From positions 1,612,001 to 1,676,000 of the forward strand of contig NZ_JAVIWS010000001.1 of the NCBI RefSeq assembly GCF_031323975.1: a stretch of DNA of 64,000 nucleotides, given 5' to 3'. Positions 37,500-48,654 of this stretch are shown piece by piece. Position numbers and translations under genes: made by a program. The DNA is from Escherichia ruysiae (lineage in GTDB: Bacteria; Pseudomonadota; Gammaproteobacteria; Enterobacterales; Enterobacteriaceae). The notes under the pieces are model-generated. The model was not told where the DNA came from. It saw only the letters and a program-made list of their open reading frames with translations, and searched no databases. The stretch's first letter is position 1; each line of letters opens with the position of its first letter.

Positions 37500-39797
37500 A
37501 TGGAAGCGCGGGAAGCAACCGCTACAGGTGAATCATGTATGCGCGTAGATGCCATTGCTAAGGTTACCGGGCGGGCACGATATACAGATGATTATGTTAT
37601 GGCAGGCATGTGTTACGCAAAATATGTACGTAGCCCTATCGCACATGGTTATGCCGTAAATATTAACGATGAAAAAGCCAGAAGCCTGCCGGGCGTACTG
37701 GCGATTTTTACCTGGGAAGATGTACCGAATATCCCATTCGCGACGGCAGGACATGCATGGACGCTTGACGAAAATAAACGCGATACCGCCGATCGCGCAC
37801 TGTTAACCCGCCATGTTCGTCATCATGGTGATGCTGTTGCCATCGTCGTAGCCCGCGATGAGCTCACGGCAGAAAAAGCGGCGCAACTAGTCAGCATTGA
37901 GTGGCAAGAATTACCCGTTATCACCACGCCAGAAGCGGCACTGGCAGAAGACGCAGCACCAATCCATAACGGCGGCAATTTACTTAAACAAAGCATGATG
38001 TCGACAGGCAATGTCCAGCAAACAATCGATGCGGCAGATTACCAGATCGAGGGGCATTATCAGACACCGGTCATTCAGCATTGCCATATGGAAAGTGTGA
38101 CCTCACTGGCATGGATGGAGGATGACTCGCGAATTACCATCGTCTCCAGTACGCAGATCCCGCACATTGTTCGCCGTGTTGTCGGTCAGGCGCTGGATAT
38201 TCCCTGGTCATGTGTGCGAGTCATCAAACCGTTTGTCGGTGGCGGTTTTGGTAATAAACAGGATGTGCTGGAAGAGCCCATGGCGGCATTCCTGACCAGC
38301 AAGCTCGGTGGTATTCCGGTGAAAGTTTCCCTTAGCCGTGAAGAGTGTTTTCTCGCAACCCGAACCCGCCACGCCTTTACCATTGATGGGCAAATGGGCG
38401 TGAACCGTGATGGTACGTTGAAAGGTTATAGTCTGGATGTTCTGTCCAACACCGGCGCTTACGCCTCTCACGGTCACTCCATCGCTTCCGCAGGCGGTAA
38501 TAAAGTCGCTTACCTTTATCCTCGTTGTGCTTACGCTTACAGTTCAAAGACCTGCTATACCAATCTGCCCTCGGCTGGCGCGATGCGCGGTTATGGTGCA
38601 CCGCAAGTCGTTTTTGCTGTCGAATCAATGCTGGATGACGCCGCTACCGCGCTGGAACTAGACCCAGTAGAAATTCGTTTACGTAATGCCGCTCGTGAAG
38701 GCGATGCAAATCCACTCACGGGCAAGCGTATTTACAGCGCCGGATTACCAGAGTGTCTGGAAAAAGGACGAGAAATCTTTGAATGGGAAAAACGCCGTGC
38801 AGAGTGTCAGAACCAGCAAGGCAATTTACGGCGAGGCGTTGGTGTTGCCTGTTTTAGCTACACCTCTAACACCTGGCCTGTTGGTGTAGAAATCGCTGGC
38901 GCACGCCTGTTGATGAATCAGGATGGAACCATCAACGTGCAAAGCGGTGCGACGGAAATCGGTCAGGGTGCCGACACCGTGTTCTCGCAAATGGTGGCGG
39001 AAACTGTGGGTGTCCCGGTCAGCGATGTCCGCGTAATTTCGACACAAGACACCGACGTTACACCCTTCGACCCCGGTGCGTTTGCGTCACGGCAGAGCTA
39101 TGTTGCCGCGCCAGCGTTGCGCAGTGCGGCGTTGCTATTGAAAGAGAAAATCATCGCTCACGCCGCAGTCATGCTACATCAGTCAGCGATGAATCTAACC
39201 TTGATAAAAGGCCATATCGTGCTGGTTGAAAGACCGGAAGAGCCATTGTTGTCATTAAAAGATCTGGCAATGGATGCGTTTTATCATCCCGAGCGTGGCG
39301 GACAGCTTTCTGCAGAAAGCTCCATCAAAACCACCACGAACCCACCAGCGTTTGGCTGTACCTTTGTTGATCTGACGGTCGATATCGCGCTGTGCAAAGT
39401 CACTATCAACCGCATCCTCAATGTTCATGATTCGGGGCATATTCTTAATCCGCTGCTGGCAGAAGGCCAGGTACACGGCGGGATGGGAATGGGCATTGGC
39501 TGGGCGCTATTTGAAGAGATGATCATCGACGCGAAAAGCGGTGTGGTACGTAACCCAAATCTGCTGGATTACAAAATGCCGACCATGCCAGATCTGCCAC
39601 AACTGGAAAGCGCGTTCGTCGAAATCAATGAACCGCAATCCGCATACGGACATAAGTCACTGGGTGAGCCTCCGATCATTCCTGTTGCCGCAGCTATTCG
39701 TAACGCGGTGAAGATGGCTACCGGTGTTGCAATCAATACACTGCCGCTGACGCCAAAACGGTTATACGAAGAGTTCCATCTGGCAGGATTGATTTGA
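37500..39797 (+). CDS. xdhA: Xanthine dehydrogenase, molybdenum subunit XdhA
   Basis: Large molybdopterin-binding subunit of the xanthine dehydrogenase XdhABC, acting in purine breakdown. The two aldehyde oxidase/xanthine dehydrogenase domains are present, with the Moco-binding motifs FVGGGFGNKQD (about 245) and the catalytic Glu in KSLGEPPIIP near the C-terminus. I use ATG 37500 (765 residues), which has AAGGGG upstream; annotation in K-12 starts 13 codons later at MRVDAIAKV. First gene of xdhABC. Confidence 0.96.
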   Translation: MEAREATATGESCMRVDAIAKVTGRARYTDDYVMAGMCYAKYVRSPIAHGYAVNINDEKARSLPGVLAIFTWEDVPNIPFATAGHAWTLDENKRDTADRALLTRHVRHHGDAVAIVVARDELTAEKAAQLVSIEWQELPVITTPEAALAEDAAPIHNGGNLLKQSMMSTGNVQQTIDAADYQIEGHYQTPVIQHCHMESVTSLAWMEDDSRITIVSSTQIPHIVRRVVGQALDIPWSCVRVIKPFVGGGFGNKQDVLEEPMAAFLTSKLGGIPVKVSLSREECFLATRTRHAFTIDGQMGVNRDGTLKGYSLDVLSNTGAYASHGHSIASAGGNKVAYLYPRCAYAYSSKTCYTNLPSAGAMRGYGAPQVVFAVESMLDDAATALELDPVEIRLRNAAREGDANPLTGKRIYSAGLPECLEKGREIFEWEKRRAECQNQQGNLRRGVGVACFSYTSNTWPVGVEIAGARLLMNQDGTINVQSGATEIGQGADTVFSQMVAETVGVPVSDVRVISTQDTDVTPFDPGAFASRQSYVAAPALRSAALLLKEKIIAHAAVMLHQSAMNLTLIKGHIVLVERPEEPLLSLKDLAMDAFYHPERGGQLSAESSIKTTTNPPAFGCTFVDLTVDIALCKVTINRILNVHDSGHILNPLLAEGQVHGGMGMGIGWALFEEMIIDAKSGVVRNPNLLDYKMPTMPDLPQLESAFVEINEPQSAYGHKSLGEPPIIPVAAAIRNAVKMATGVAINTLPLTPKRLYEEFHLAGLI

Positions 39798-39807
39798 GGA
39801 TAACATC

Positions 39808-40686
39808 ATGTTTGATTTTGCTTCTTACCATCGCGCGACCACCATTGCCGATGCCATCAACCTGCTGACCCACAATCCGCAGGCAAAACTGCTCGCCGGT
39901 GGCACTGACGTACTGATTCAGCTCCACCATCACAATGACCGTTATCGCCATATTGTTGATATCCACAATCTGGCGGAGCTTCGGGGGATTACGCTGGAGG
40001 AAGACGGCGCGCTGCGAATCGGCTCCGCGACGACATTTACTCAGCTCATTGAAGATCCGTTAACCCAGCGTCATCTTCCGGCGTTATGTGCTGCGGCTTC
40101 GTCAATTGCCGGGCCACAGATCCGTAATGTCGCTACCTACGGTGGAAATATTTGCAACGGTGCCACTAGCGCAGATTCCGCCACGCCAACGCTGATTTAT
40201 GAGGCGAAGCTGGAGATCCACTCACCGCGAGGAGTTCGTTTTGTCCCGATAAATGGCTTTCACACCGGGCCGGGCAAAGTATCTCTTGAGCATGACGAAA
40301 TCCTTGTCGCCTTTCATTTTCCGCCGCAACCGAAAGAACATGCTGGTAGCGCGCATTTTAAATATGCCATGCGCGACGCGATGGATATTTCAACGATTGG
40401 CTGCGCCGCACATTGTCGGCTGGATAATGGAAGTTTCAGTGAATTACGCCTGGCATTTGGTGTTGCCGCTCCAACGCCGATTCGCTGCCAACATGCTGAA
40501 CAGGCTGCACAAAACGCGCCACTGAACCTGCAAACGCTGGAAGCCATCAGCGAGTCTGTCCTGCAAGACGTCGCCCCGCGTTCCTCATGGCGTGCGAGTA
40601 AAGAGTTTCGTCTGCATCTTATCCAGACGATGACCAAAAAAGTCATTAGCGAAGCCGTCGCTGCGGCAGGGGGAAAACTGCAATGA
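39808..40686 (+). CDS. xdhB: Xanthine dehydrogenase, FAD subunit XdhB
   Basis: A 292-residue FAD-binding subunit passing electrons from the Fe-S subunit to NAD+. FAD-binding motifs [11 protein letters not shown] and [14 protein letters not shown] are present, and the C-terminal CO-dehydrogenase flavoprotein domain follows. It is 10 bp after xdhA and overlaps xdhC by 4 bp. Confidence 0.96.
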   Translation: MFDFASYHRATTIADAINLLTHNPQAKLLAGGTDVLIQLHHHNDRYRHIVDIHNLAELRGITLEEDGALRIGSATTFTQLIEDPLTQRHLPALCAAASSIAGPQIRNVATYGGNICNGATSADSATPTLIYEAKLEIHSPRGVRFVPINGFHTGPGKVSLEHDEILVAFHFPPQPKEHAGSAHFKYAMRDAMDISTIGCAAHCRLDNGSFSELRLAFGVAAPTPIRCQHAEQAAQNAPLNLQTLEAISESVLQDVAPRSSWRASKEFRLHLIQTMTKKVISEAVAAAGGKLQ

Positions 40687-41162
40687 ACCACAGCGAAACA
40701 ATTACCATTGAATGCGTCATTAACGGAATGCCTTTTCAGCTCCGCGCCGCGCCGGGTATGCCGCTTTCAGAACTGCTCCGTGAACAAGGATTACTTAGCG
40801 TCAAACAAGGATGCTGCGTTGGAGAATGCGGCGCGTGTACTGTGCTGGTTGATGGCACCGCGATAGATAGCTGCTTATACCTTGCCACCTGGGCTGAAGG
40901 AAAAGAGATCCGCACACTGGAAGGCGAAGCAAAAGGCGGCAAACTTTCTCATGTACAACAGGCTTATGCGAAATCAGGCGCGGTACAGTGTGGCTTTTGT
41001 ACGCCCGGGTTGATTATGGCCACCACGGCAATGCTGGCAAAACCACGCGAGAAACCATTAACTATTACGGAAATTCGTCGCGGCCTGGCGGGAAATCTTT
41101 GTCGCTGCACCGGTTATCAGATGATTGTGAATACAGTGCTGGACTGCGAGGAAACGAAGTAA
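40683..41162 (+). CDS. xdhC: Xanthine dehydrogenase, iron-sulfur subunit XdhC
   Basis: A 159-residue subunit with two [2Fe-2S] clusters. Plant-type cluster cysteines are in [16 protein letters not shown] and DSCL; the second cluster is in VQCGFCTPG and LCRCTGY. All eight are intact. Start overlaps xdhB stop by 4 bp. Confidence 0.97.
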   Translation: MNHSETITIECVINGMPFQLRAAPGMPLSELLREQGLLSVKQGCCVGECGACTVLVDGTAIDSCLYLATWAEGKEIRTLEGEAKGGKLSHVQQAYAKSGAVQCGFCTPGLIMATTAMLAKPREKPLTITEIRRGLAGNLCRCTGYQMIVNTVLDCEETK

Positions 41163-41166
41163 AACG

Positions 41167-41194
41167 AAATCCGGCCTGAATGCAGGCCGGATTT
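41167..41194. terminator. Bidirectional terminator xdhC/ygeV
   Basis: A 12-bp perfect stem AAATCCGGCCTG with a 4-nt loop between the convergent xdhC and ygeV. Confidence 0.75.
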
Positions 41195-41201
41195 ACGGCG
41201 G

Positions 41202-42980
41202 TTACGCGCTTAACAATTCATATTTTTTAATCTTACGATAGAGCGTAGCAATGCCGATGCCCAGTTCATCAGCGACTTGCTTCTTGCTGTTATGACGTGA
41301 AAGCGCCTCGCGGATCATCTGTTTTTCCATCTCCTCCAGCGCCGTACCACCAGCATCATCAAGTGCCAAATGTGCTTCGCTGGCTTCTGGGCTCTCACTT
41401 TGCTCTGTCACGCCGTTATTTACCAGATTGGGCGGCAGGAGTGTGCTGTCAATGACTTCACCTGAAGGAACAACGTTGACCAGATATTCCATCAAATTGC
41501 TTAGCTCTCGCAGGTTTCCAGGCCAATAATGCTTACGCAGCAACTCAACAACATCAGGAGCAATGCCAGGATAAACCGACCCCAGACGACGGGTATGCAG
41601 ATGTAAAAAGTAATGCACCAGCAGTTCAATATCTTCCTGACGTTCACGCAAAGGCGGCAACGTTATCGGAATAACATTCAGGCGATAGAAGAGATCCTCA
41701 CGAAACTTACCTTCAGCAATAAACTGAGCCAAATTCTGGTTAGTTGCAGAAATGATGCGAATGTCGACCTGTATTGGGCTGCTGGCACCAATCGGCAGAA
41801 TTTCACGCGCCTCAATAGCTCGTAACAATTTTGCCTGCAACATTAATGGCATATCGCCAATTTCATCGAGAAACAGCGTGCCCGTATTCGCCGCCTGAAT
41901 CAGCCCTGTTTTTCCGTTGGCAGAAGCCCCCGTAAAAGCGCCTTTGACATAACCGAACAGCTCACTTTCCAGAAGCTGCTCCGGGATCGCGGCACAGTTG
42001 ATAGCAATAAAGGGTTTATTCCGTCTTCCACTCAACTTATGGATTGCACGAGCGACAACTTCTTTACCGGTGCCACTTTCCCCGACCACCATTACGCTGG
42101 ATGGGCTGGGCGCGATACGGCTAATGAGCCGTTTTAATTGCCGCATAACCCGGCATTCACCCACTAATTGTTCTATATGCGGTTCATCAGAAACGTTCGC
42201 CACAGAAAAACTGGTATGTGACTGGTGAAACGCCATCAAAAATAACTGTCGCCCCTGGATGTTATGCAACTGACCAATGATTAATTCACTTTTATCATCC
42301 CACGAAACGATATGTTGCATATGTCCATGAGTAAAATTACTCTCAAATGTTAATGGTCTGAAACGAATAGGTTTCCCAACCATATTATTTTGAGCAACAC
42401 CAAGAGTTTTTAATGCAGTCTGGTTAACAAACTGAATACGATTGTCTTCATCAATAACTAACACTCCCTGATCCATATTATCGATCATGGTAGCGAATAT
42501 TTTACTTATATTATCTCCTGGCCCCTGATCTTCCAGAAGTTTCGAGACAAAAATAGTAGATATATGGCGAACGTAATCTGAAAATTCGCGTAAATTATCA
42601 CTGATATGTTCTTGTTGCTCATGAGTAACAGCAATCAAACTTATCACTCCGACACAACGATCCTGCAGAATAACGGGCGTGCCCAGGAATGCCTTTTCAC
42701 GACAATTTTCTTTACTGTCACAACCTTCACAAAGGGGATCGAAGCGAGACTGTGTCACAACCTTTTCGGTTTTGGTTTCCAGGACATAGCGGAGCAAGCG
42801 TGAATTACCACTTAGCTGGCGACCAAGAAATTTCCCATATGCGCCAGTTCCAGCGACGCGACACAAGTTTTCATCAACGATCTCAACCTCAAGCTGCAAA
42901 ACGCTGGCTAGCATTCTGGCAAAACGCTGAATTGTTGGTTGAATTTGCATCAATACTGACTGCGTAGTAACAAGCTCCAT
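41202..42980 (-). CDS. ygeV: Sigma-54-dependent activator YgeV
   Basis: A 592-residue enhancer-binding protein. An N-terminal sensory region has a Cys cluster (DPLCEGCDSKENC) that could sense redox or bind metal. A PAS-like domain follows (VIDEDNRIQFVNQTAL), then the AAA+ domain with Walker A GESGTGKE, the sigma-54 contact motif GAFTGA and Walker B LFLDEIGD, and a C-terminal Fis-type HTH (KKQVADELGIGIATLYRKI). I start at MELVTTQSV (42980), the K-12 length. It is the obvious candidate to activate the surrounding purine cluster. Confidence 0.95.
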   Translation of the reverse strand: MELVTTQSVLMQIQPTIQRFARMLASVLQLEVEIVDENLCRVAGTGAYGKFLGRQLSGNSRLLRYVLETKTEKVVTQSRFDPLCEGCDSKENCREKAFLGTPVILQDRCVGVISLIAVTHEQQEHISDNLREFSDYVRHISTIFVSKLLEDQGPGDNISKIFATMIDNMDQGVLVIDEDNRIQFVNQTALKTLGVAQNNMVGKPIRFRPLTFESNFTHGHMQHIVSWDDKSELIIGQLHNIQGRQLFLMAFHQSHTSFSVANVSDEPHIEQLVGECRVMRQLKRLISRIAPSPSSVMVVGESGTGKEVVARAIHKLSGRRNKPFIAINCAAIPEQLLESELFGYVKGAFTGASANGKTGLIQAANTGTLFLDEIGDMPLMLQAKLLRAIEAREILPIGASSPIQVDIRIISATNQNLAQFIAEGKFREDLFYRLNVIPITLPPLRERQEDIELLVHYFLHLHTRRLGSVYPGIAPDVVELLRKHYWPGNLRELSNLMEYLVNVVPSGEVIDSTLLPPNLVNNGVTEQSESPEASEAHLALDDAGGTALEEMEKQMIREALSRHNSKKQVADELGIGIATLYRKIKKYELLSA

Positions 42981-43456
42981 AGCTTTACCTTCCAGAATCA
43001 CTTAAAAGTCGATCATTGAAGACGTTGATGGTTCACAGGTCATGACGATATTAACTCAGACAAATATAGCTTTGCTAAAAACATAGGATTTTTATCACTT
43101 TCTAATGAAATTATGGAAGTGATATCACATTTCTATATCAATATGAGAATTACAGGACTGCATTTATCAAACTGACGACAATTCTCCTCTCCCTTATATC
43201 TTATTTATGATACTTAGCAGCAAATAAATAACGGCAGAAAAAAAGCCAATCGTTTCCGTATATTTTTATGCTCTATAGTGCAATGTTAATTTGTGATCAG
43301 CCCCACATATTATCCGTCAAATTACTCTTTCGCAGCCGCGTGGATAATTCTGGCACACTTATTGTTAGTCCCAGGTATAGCTGTGAAAACACCAATCACT
43401 TTGGCAAGTCACAGTGAAATAAACCACTTTGCCTGTCATTCCACTATCGGGACTTT
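42981..43456. other. ygeV/ygeW divergent region
   Basis: 476 bp. Contains a sigma-54 promoter candidate for ygeW (43351-43365) and an AAGTGATATCACATTT palindrome at 43116-43131 that could be an activator or CRP-type site. No gene supported. Confidence 0.55.
43351..43366 (+). promoter_or_regulatory. Sigma-54 promoter candidate for ygeW
   Basis: TGGCAC-N5-TTGT: perfect -24 box and a -12 box with GT instead of GC at the correct 10-bp spacing, 106 bp upstream of ygeW. Confidence 0.65.
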
Positions 43457-44647
43457 ATGATGAAAACTGTTAATGAGCTGATTAAGGATATCAATTCGCT
43501 GACCTCTCACCTTCACGAGAAAGATTTTTTGTTAACGTGGGAACAGACGCCAGATGAACTGAAACAAGTACTGGACGTTGCCGCAGCGTTAAAAGCACTG
43601 CGTGCTGAAAACATCTCGACCAAAGTCTTTAATAGTGGATTAGGTATTTCCGTATTCCGCGACAACTCTACTCGTACCCGCTTCTCTTATGCTTCCGCGC
43701 TTAACCTGCTCGGTCTGGCACAGCAAGACCTTGATGAAGGTAAATCACAAATAGCTCACGGCGAAACCGTTCGCGAAACCGCTAATATGATCTCTTTCTG
43801 CGCCGACGCTATCGGTATTCGTGACGATATGTATCTGGGTGCAGGTAACGCCTATATGCGTGAAGTTGGCGCTGCACTTGATGACGGTTACAAACAGGGC
43901 GTGCTGCCGCAGCGTCCGGCTTTAGTGAACCTGCAATGCGATATCGACCACCCAACGCAGTCGATGGCTGACCTGGCATGGTTGCGTGAACACTTTGGTT
44001 CGCTGGAAAACCTGAAAGGTAAAAAAATCGCCATGACCTGGGCCTATTCACCAAGCTATGGCAAACCGCTCTCTGTACCGCAAGGCATCATCGGTCTGAT
44101 GACCCGCTTCGGTATGGATGTCACCCTGGCTCATCCGGAAGGTTACGACCTGATCCCGGATGTCGTTGAAGTGGCGAAAAACAATGCTAAAGCATCCGGC
44201 GGCAGCTTCCGTCAGGTCACCAGCATGGAAGAAGCGTTTAAAGATGCAGACATCGTTTATCCGAAGTCATGGGCACCTTATAAAGTGATGGAAGAGCGTA
44301 CTGAACTGCTGCGCGCTAACGATCACGAAGGCCTTAAAGCTCTGGAAAAACAGTGCCTGGCGCAGAACGCGCAACACAAAGACTGGCATTGTACTGAAGA
44401 GATGATGGAGCTGACCCGTGATGGCGAAGCCCTGTATATGCACTGCCTGCCGGCCGATATCAGCGGCGTATCCTGTAAAGAAGGTGAAGTCACTGAAGGT
44501 GTATTCGAAAAATACCGTATCGCGACCTACAAAGAAGCCAGCTGGAAGCCTTATATCATCGCCGCGATGATCCTGTCCCGTAAATACGCCAAACCGGGTG
44601 CACTGCTCGAACAACTGCTGAAAGAAGCGCAAGAACGCGTGAAATAA
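43457..44647 (+). CDS. ygeW: Carbamoyltransferase-like YgeW
   Basis: A 396-residue transcarbamylase-fold protein. The carbamoyl phosphate motif S-T-R-T-R is intact (RDNSTRTRFSY), together with DHPTQSMADL and the C-terminal HCLPADISG, equivalent to the HCLP loop of ornithine carbamoyltransferase. Its physiological substrate is not certain; a role in purine or allantoin-type nitrogen salvage is suggested by the operon with ygeX, ygeY, hyuA and yqeA. Confidence 0.94.
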   Translation: MMKTVNELIKDINSLTSHLHEKDFLLTWEQTPDELKQVLDVAAALKALRAENISTKVFNSGLGISVFRDNSTRTRFSYASALNLLGLAQQDLDEGKSQIAHGETVRETANMISFCADAIGIRDDMYLGAGNAYMREVGAALDDGYKQGVLPQRPALVNLQCDIDHPTQSMADLAWLREHFGSLENLKGKKIAMTWAYSPSYGKPLSVPQGIIGLMTRFGMDVTLAHPEGYDLIPDVVEVAKNNAKASGGSFRQVTSMEEAFKDADIVYPKSWAPYKVMEERTELLRANDHEGLKALEKQCLAQNAQHKDWHCTEEMMELTRDGEALYMHCLPADISGVSCKEGEVTEGVFEKYRIATYKEASWKPYIIAAMILSRKYAKPGALLEQLLKEAQERVK

Positions 44648-44704
44648 CCCCTCGGGCCGATCGACAGATCGGCTCTCTATTTACAGAGGCCAAAAGGATA
44701 GGAT

Positions 44705-45901
44705 ATGTCCGTTTTCTCATTGAAGATTGATATCGCCGATAACAAATTTTTCAACGGCGAAACATCACCGCTCTTTTCGCAAAGCCAGGCAAAACTGGCG
44801 CGCCAGTTCCATCAGAAGATTGCTGGCTATCGCCCAACACCGCTTTGTGCGCTGGACGATCTCGCAAACCTTTTTGGTGTGAAGAAAATTCTCGTTAAGG
44901 ACGAATCAAAACGATTCGGTCTGAACGCCTTCAAGATGCTCGGCGGTGCGTATGCCATCGCTCAGTTACTGTGCGAAAAATATCATCTTGATATCGAAAC
45001 GCTGTCATTTGAACACCTGAAAAATGCTATCGGCGAAAAAATGACCTTTGCGACCACCACCGACGGCAACCACGGTCGCGGTGTCGCATGGGCAGCGCAG
45101 CAACTTGGGCAGAATGCGGTGATTTACATGCCGAAAGGCTCCGCTCAGGAACGCGTTGACGCCATTCTGAACCTCGGTGCCGAGTGCATCGTCACAGACA
45201 TGAACTATGACGACACCGTTCGCCTGACCATGCAACACGCACAGCAGCACGGCTGGGAGGTGGTGCAGGATACCGCCTGGGAAGGCTACACCAAAATCCC
45301 AACCTGGATCATGCAGGGCTATGCCACGCTGGCAGATGAAGCCGTCGAGCAAATGCGTGAAATGGGCGTAACCCCAACGCACGTTCTGCTGCAAGCCGGC
45401 GTCGGCGCGATGGCTGGTGGTGTGTTGGGTTATCTGGTCGATGTCTACAGCCCGCAAAATCTGCACAGCATTATTGTTGAACCGGACAAAGCTGACTGTA
45501 TTTATCGCTCTGGCGTCAAAGGCGACATCGTCAACGTTGGCGGCGATATGGCGACGATCATGGCGGGCCTGGCCTGCGGCGAACCTAACCCGCTGGGCTG
45601 GGAAATCCTACGTAACTGCGCCACTCAATTCATCTCCTGCCAGGACAGCGTTGCCGCATTAGGTATGCGCGTGCTGGGTAATCCGTATGGCAACGATCCT
45701 CGCATCATCTCCGGTGAATCTGGCGCTGTCGGTTTGGGCGTTCTCGCGGCGGTTCATTATCACCCGCAACGACAAAGCCTGATGGAAAAACTGGCGCTGA
45801 ACAAAGATGCCGTGGTGCTGGTTATCAGCACTGAAGGCGACACCGACGTGAAGCACTACCGCGAAGTTGTCTGGGAAGGCAAACACTCTGTAGCACCTTA
45901 A
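44705..45901 (+). CDS. ygeX: 2,3-diaminopropionate ammonia-lyase YgeX
   Basis: A 398-residue PLP enzyme of fold type II that converts D- or L-2,3-diaminopropionate to pyruvate and ammonia. The PLP lysine is K77 ([11 protein letters not shown]), with [15 protein letters not shown] and the glycine loop [10 protein letters not shown] binding the phosphate. Recent work on bacterial urate degradation places this gene in a conserved cluster. It lies 57 bp after ygeW. Confidence 0.96.
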   Translation: MSVFSLKIDIADNKFFNGETSPLFSQSQAKLARQFHQKIAGYRPTPLCALDDLANLFGVKKILVKDESKRFGLNAFKMLGGAYAIAQLLCEKYHLDIETLSFEHLKNAIGEKMTFATTTDGNHGRGVAWAAQQLGQNAVIYMPKGSAQERVDAILNLGAECIVTDMNYDDTVRLTMQHAQQHGWEVVQDTAWEGYTKIPTWIMQGYATLADEAVEQMREMGVTPTHVLLQAGVGAMAGGVLGYLVDVYSPQNLHSIIVEPDKADCIYRSGVKGDIVNVGGDMATIMAGLACGEPNPLGWEILRNCATQFISCQDSVAALGMRVLGNPYGNDPRIISGESGAVGLGVLAAVHYHPQRQSLMEKLALNKDAVVLVISTEGDTDVKHYREVVWEGKHSVAP

Positions 45902-45957
45902 TCACACTATTGGAACAGCTCCCCGCACAACGGGGAGTAAAAAACTGGAGAAAAATA

Positions 45958-47169
45958 ATGGCTAAGAATATTCCATTCAAACTGATTCTTGAAAAAGCAA
46001 AGGATTACCAGGCAGACATGACTCGCTTCCTGCGCGACATGGTTGCGATTCCCAGTGAAAGCTGTGACGAAAAACGCGTAGTGCATCGTATTAAAGAAGA
46101 GATGGAAAAAGTTGGTTTCGATAAAGTTGAAATCGACCCGATGGGCAACGTTCTCGGTTATATCGGCCACGGCCCGCGTCTGGTTGCGATGGATGCTCAC
46201 ATCGACACCGTCGGCATTGGCAACATCAAAAACTGGGAATTCGACCCGTACGAAGGTATGGAAACTGATGAGCTGATCGGTGGTCGCGGTACTTCCGACC
46301 AGGAAGGCGGCATGGCGTCTATGGTATATGCCGGTAAAATCATAAAAGACCTCGGTCTGGAAGATGAATATACCCTGCTGGTTACCGGTACGGTGCAGGA
46401 AGAAGACTGCGACGGTCTGTGCTGGCAGTACATTATTGAACAATCTGGCATTCGCCCGGAATTTGTGGTCAGTACTGAACCGACTGATTGCCAGGTATAC
46501 CGTGGTCAGCGCGGTCGTATGGAAATTCGTATTGATGTTCAGGGCGTTAGCTGTCACGGTTCTGCGCCAGAACGCGGTGATAACGCCATTTTCAAAATGG
46601 GACCGATTCTTGGCGAATTACAAGAACTGTCCCAACGTCTGGGTTATGACGAATTCCTCGGCAAAGGTACGCTGACCGTTTCTGAAATTTTCTTTACCTC
46701 CCCAAGCCGTTGCGCTGTAGCAGACAGCTGCGCAGTTTCTATTGACCGTCGTCTGACCTGGGGTGAAACCTGGGAAGGCGCGCTGGACGAAATCCGCGCC
46801 CTGCCAGCAGTTCAAAAAGCGAATGCTGTCGTTTCTATGTACAACTATGACCGTCCGTCCTGGACTGGCCTGGTCTACCCAACCGAATGCTACTTCCCGA
46901 CCTGGAAAGTGGAAGAAGATCACTTCACTGTTAAAGCCCTGGTGAATGCCTACGAAGGTCTGTTTGGCAAAGCGCCGGTCGTTGATAAGTGGACCTTCTC
47001 AACTAACGGCGTATCCATCATGGGTCGTCACGGCATTCCGGTGATCGGCTTTGGCCCAGGTAAAGAACCTGAAGCGCACGCGCCAAACGAAAAAACCTGG
47101 AAATCACACCTGGTGACCTGTGCTGCTATGTACGCTGCAATCCCGTTAAGCTGGCTGGCAACCGAATAA
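45958..47169 (+). CDS. ygeY: M20-family peptidase/deacetylase YgeY
   Basis: A 403-residue zinc hydrolase of the ArgE/DapE/CPG2 class. Metal ligand motifs are visible: AMDAHIDTV, the [10 protein letters not shown] aspartate and the VQEEDCDG glutamates. ATG 45958 is chosen because GGAGAAAAA precedes it and it gives the K-12 length; an upstream in-frame codon at 45910 has no RBS. It probably hydrolyses an amide intermediate in the same catabolic route as YgeX. Confidence 0.94.
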   Translation: MAKNIPFKLILEKAKDYQADMTRFLRDMVAIPSESCDEKRVVHRIKEEMEKVGFDKVEIDPMGNVLGYIGHGPRLVAMDAHIDTVGIGNIKNWEFDPYEGMETDELIGGRGTSDQEGGMASMVYAGKIIKDLGLEDEYTLLVTGTVQEEDCDGLCWQYIIEQSGIRPEFVVSTEPTDCQVYRGQRGRMEIRIDVQGVSCHGSAPERGDNAIFKMGPILGELQELSQRLGYDEFLGKGTLTVSEIFFTSPSRCAVADSCAVSIDRRLTWGETWEGALDEIRALPAVQKANAVVSMYNYDRPSWTGLVYPTECYFPTWKVEEDHFTVKALVNAYEGLFGKAPVVDKWTFSTNGVSIMGRHGIPVIGFGPGKEPEAHAPNEKTWKSHLVTCAAMYAAIPLSWLATE

Positions 47170-47221
47170 TTATTCTTAACTTATTCCCCTCCGGTTCGCC
47201 GGAGGGTTTTTGGAGTTTGCT

Positions 47222-48607
47222 ATGCGCGTATTGATCAAAAACGGCACTGTCGTGAACGCAGATGGACAAGCAAAGCAGGATTTGTTGATTGAAAGCGGGA
47301 TTGTTCGCCAGTTGGGCACCAATATTTCGCCGCAGCTCCCTTATGAAGACATTGATGCCACTGGCTGTTACGTTTTCCCTGGCGGCGTGGATGTCCATAC
47401 GCATTTTAATATTGATGTCGGCATTGCGCGCAGTTGTGATGATTTTTTTACCGGTACTCGCGCAGCCGCGTGTGGCGGTACAACAACCATTATTGACCAT
47501 ATGGGATTTGGCCCAAATGGCTGCCGGTTACGCCATCAACTGGAAGTTTATCGTGGTTATGCCGCCCATAAGGCGGTCATCGACTACAGCTTTCACGGTG
47601 TGATCCAGCACATTAATCACGCCATCCTCGACGAAATCCCGATGATGGTCGAGGAAGGGCTGAGCAGTTTTAAACTCTATTTAACCTATCAATATAAACT
47701 CAACGATGATGAAGTGTTGCAAGCATTACGCCGCTTGCATGAGTCTGGCGCCCTGACCACTGTGCACCCGGAAAATGACGCAGCTATCGCCAGCAAGCGG
47801 GCGGAATTTATTGCCGCCGGGTTAACCGCGCCGCGCTATCACGCCTTGAGTCGACCTCTGGAATGCGAAGCTGAAGCTATCGCCCGCATGATTAATCTGG
47901 CGCAACTTGCCGGCAACGCCCCACTCTATATCGTCCATCTGTCTAACGGCTTAGGTCTGGATTACCTGCGCCTTGCCCGCGCGAATCACCAGCCTGTCTG
48001 GGTTGAAACTTGTCCGCAATATCTTCTGCTGGACGAACGCAGTTACGATACAGAAGACGGAATGAAATTTATCCTTAGCCCACCGCTGCGCAATGTTCGC
48101 GAGCAGGACAAACTGTGGTGTGGCATCAGCGATGGTGCGATTGACGTGGTGGCGACCGATCATTGCACCTTCTCGATGGCTCAACGCCAGCAAATTTCTA
48201 AAGGCGATTTCAGTCGCTGCCCAAATGGCTTGCCCGGTGTGGAAAATCGTATGCAATTGCTGTTCTCCAGCGGCGTAATGACCGGACGTATCACACCGGA
48301 ACGTTTTGTTGAGTTAACCAGCGCGATGCCCGCCAGGCTGTTTGGCCTGTGGCCGCAAAAAGGATTATTAGCGCCCGGTTCCGATGGCGACGTGGTGATT
48401 ATCGACCCACGTCAGAGCCAACAAATTCAACATCGCCATCTCCACGACAACGCCGACTATTCGCCCTGGGAGGGCATTACCTGTCAGGGCGCAATTGTCA
48501 GAACGCTATCCCGTGGTGAAACGATTTTCTGCGACGGAGCCTTCACAGGCAAAGCCGGACGCGGTCGTTTCCTGCGACGCAAACCGTTTGTCCCTCCCGT
48601 GCTCTAA
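47222..48607 (+). CDS. hyuA: D-phenylhydantoinase HyuA
   Basis: A 461-residue cyclic amidohydrolase (dihydropyrimidinase family). Binuclear metal site residues: DVHTHFN near residue 60, the lysine in LSSFKLYLTY that is carboxylated in the family, TTVHPEND, LYIVHLSNG and ATDHCTF. Opens hydantoin or related rings. The preceding GGAG and the K-12 length support ATG 47222. Confidence 0.95.
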   Translation: MRVLIKNGTVVNADGQAKQDLLIESGIVRQLGTNISPQLPYEDIDATGCYVFPGGVDVHTHFNIDVGIARSCDDFFTGTRAAACGGTTTIIDHMGFGPNGCRLRHQLEVYRGYAAHKAVIDYSFHGVIQHINHAILDEIPMMVEEGLSSFKLYLTYQYKLNDDEVLQALRRLHESGALTTVHPENDAAIASKRAEFIAAGLTAPRYHALSRPLECEAEAIARMINLAQLAGNAPLYIVHLSNGLGLDYLRLARANHQPVWVETCPQYLLLDERSYDTEDGMKFILSPPLRNVREQDKLWCGISDGAIDVVATDHCTFSMAQRQQISKGDFSRCPNGLPGVENRMQLLFSSGVMTGRITPERFVELTSAMPARLFGLWPQKGLLAPGSDGDVVIIDPRQSQQIQHRHLHDNADYSPWEGITCQGAIVRTLSRGETIFCDGAFTGKAGRGRFLRRKPFVPPVL

Positions 48608-48654
48608 CCACTACCAGGGATCTATACACAATTAAGAATGATGAGTGAGGAAAA

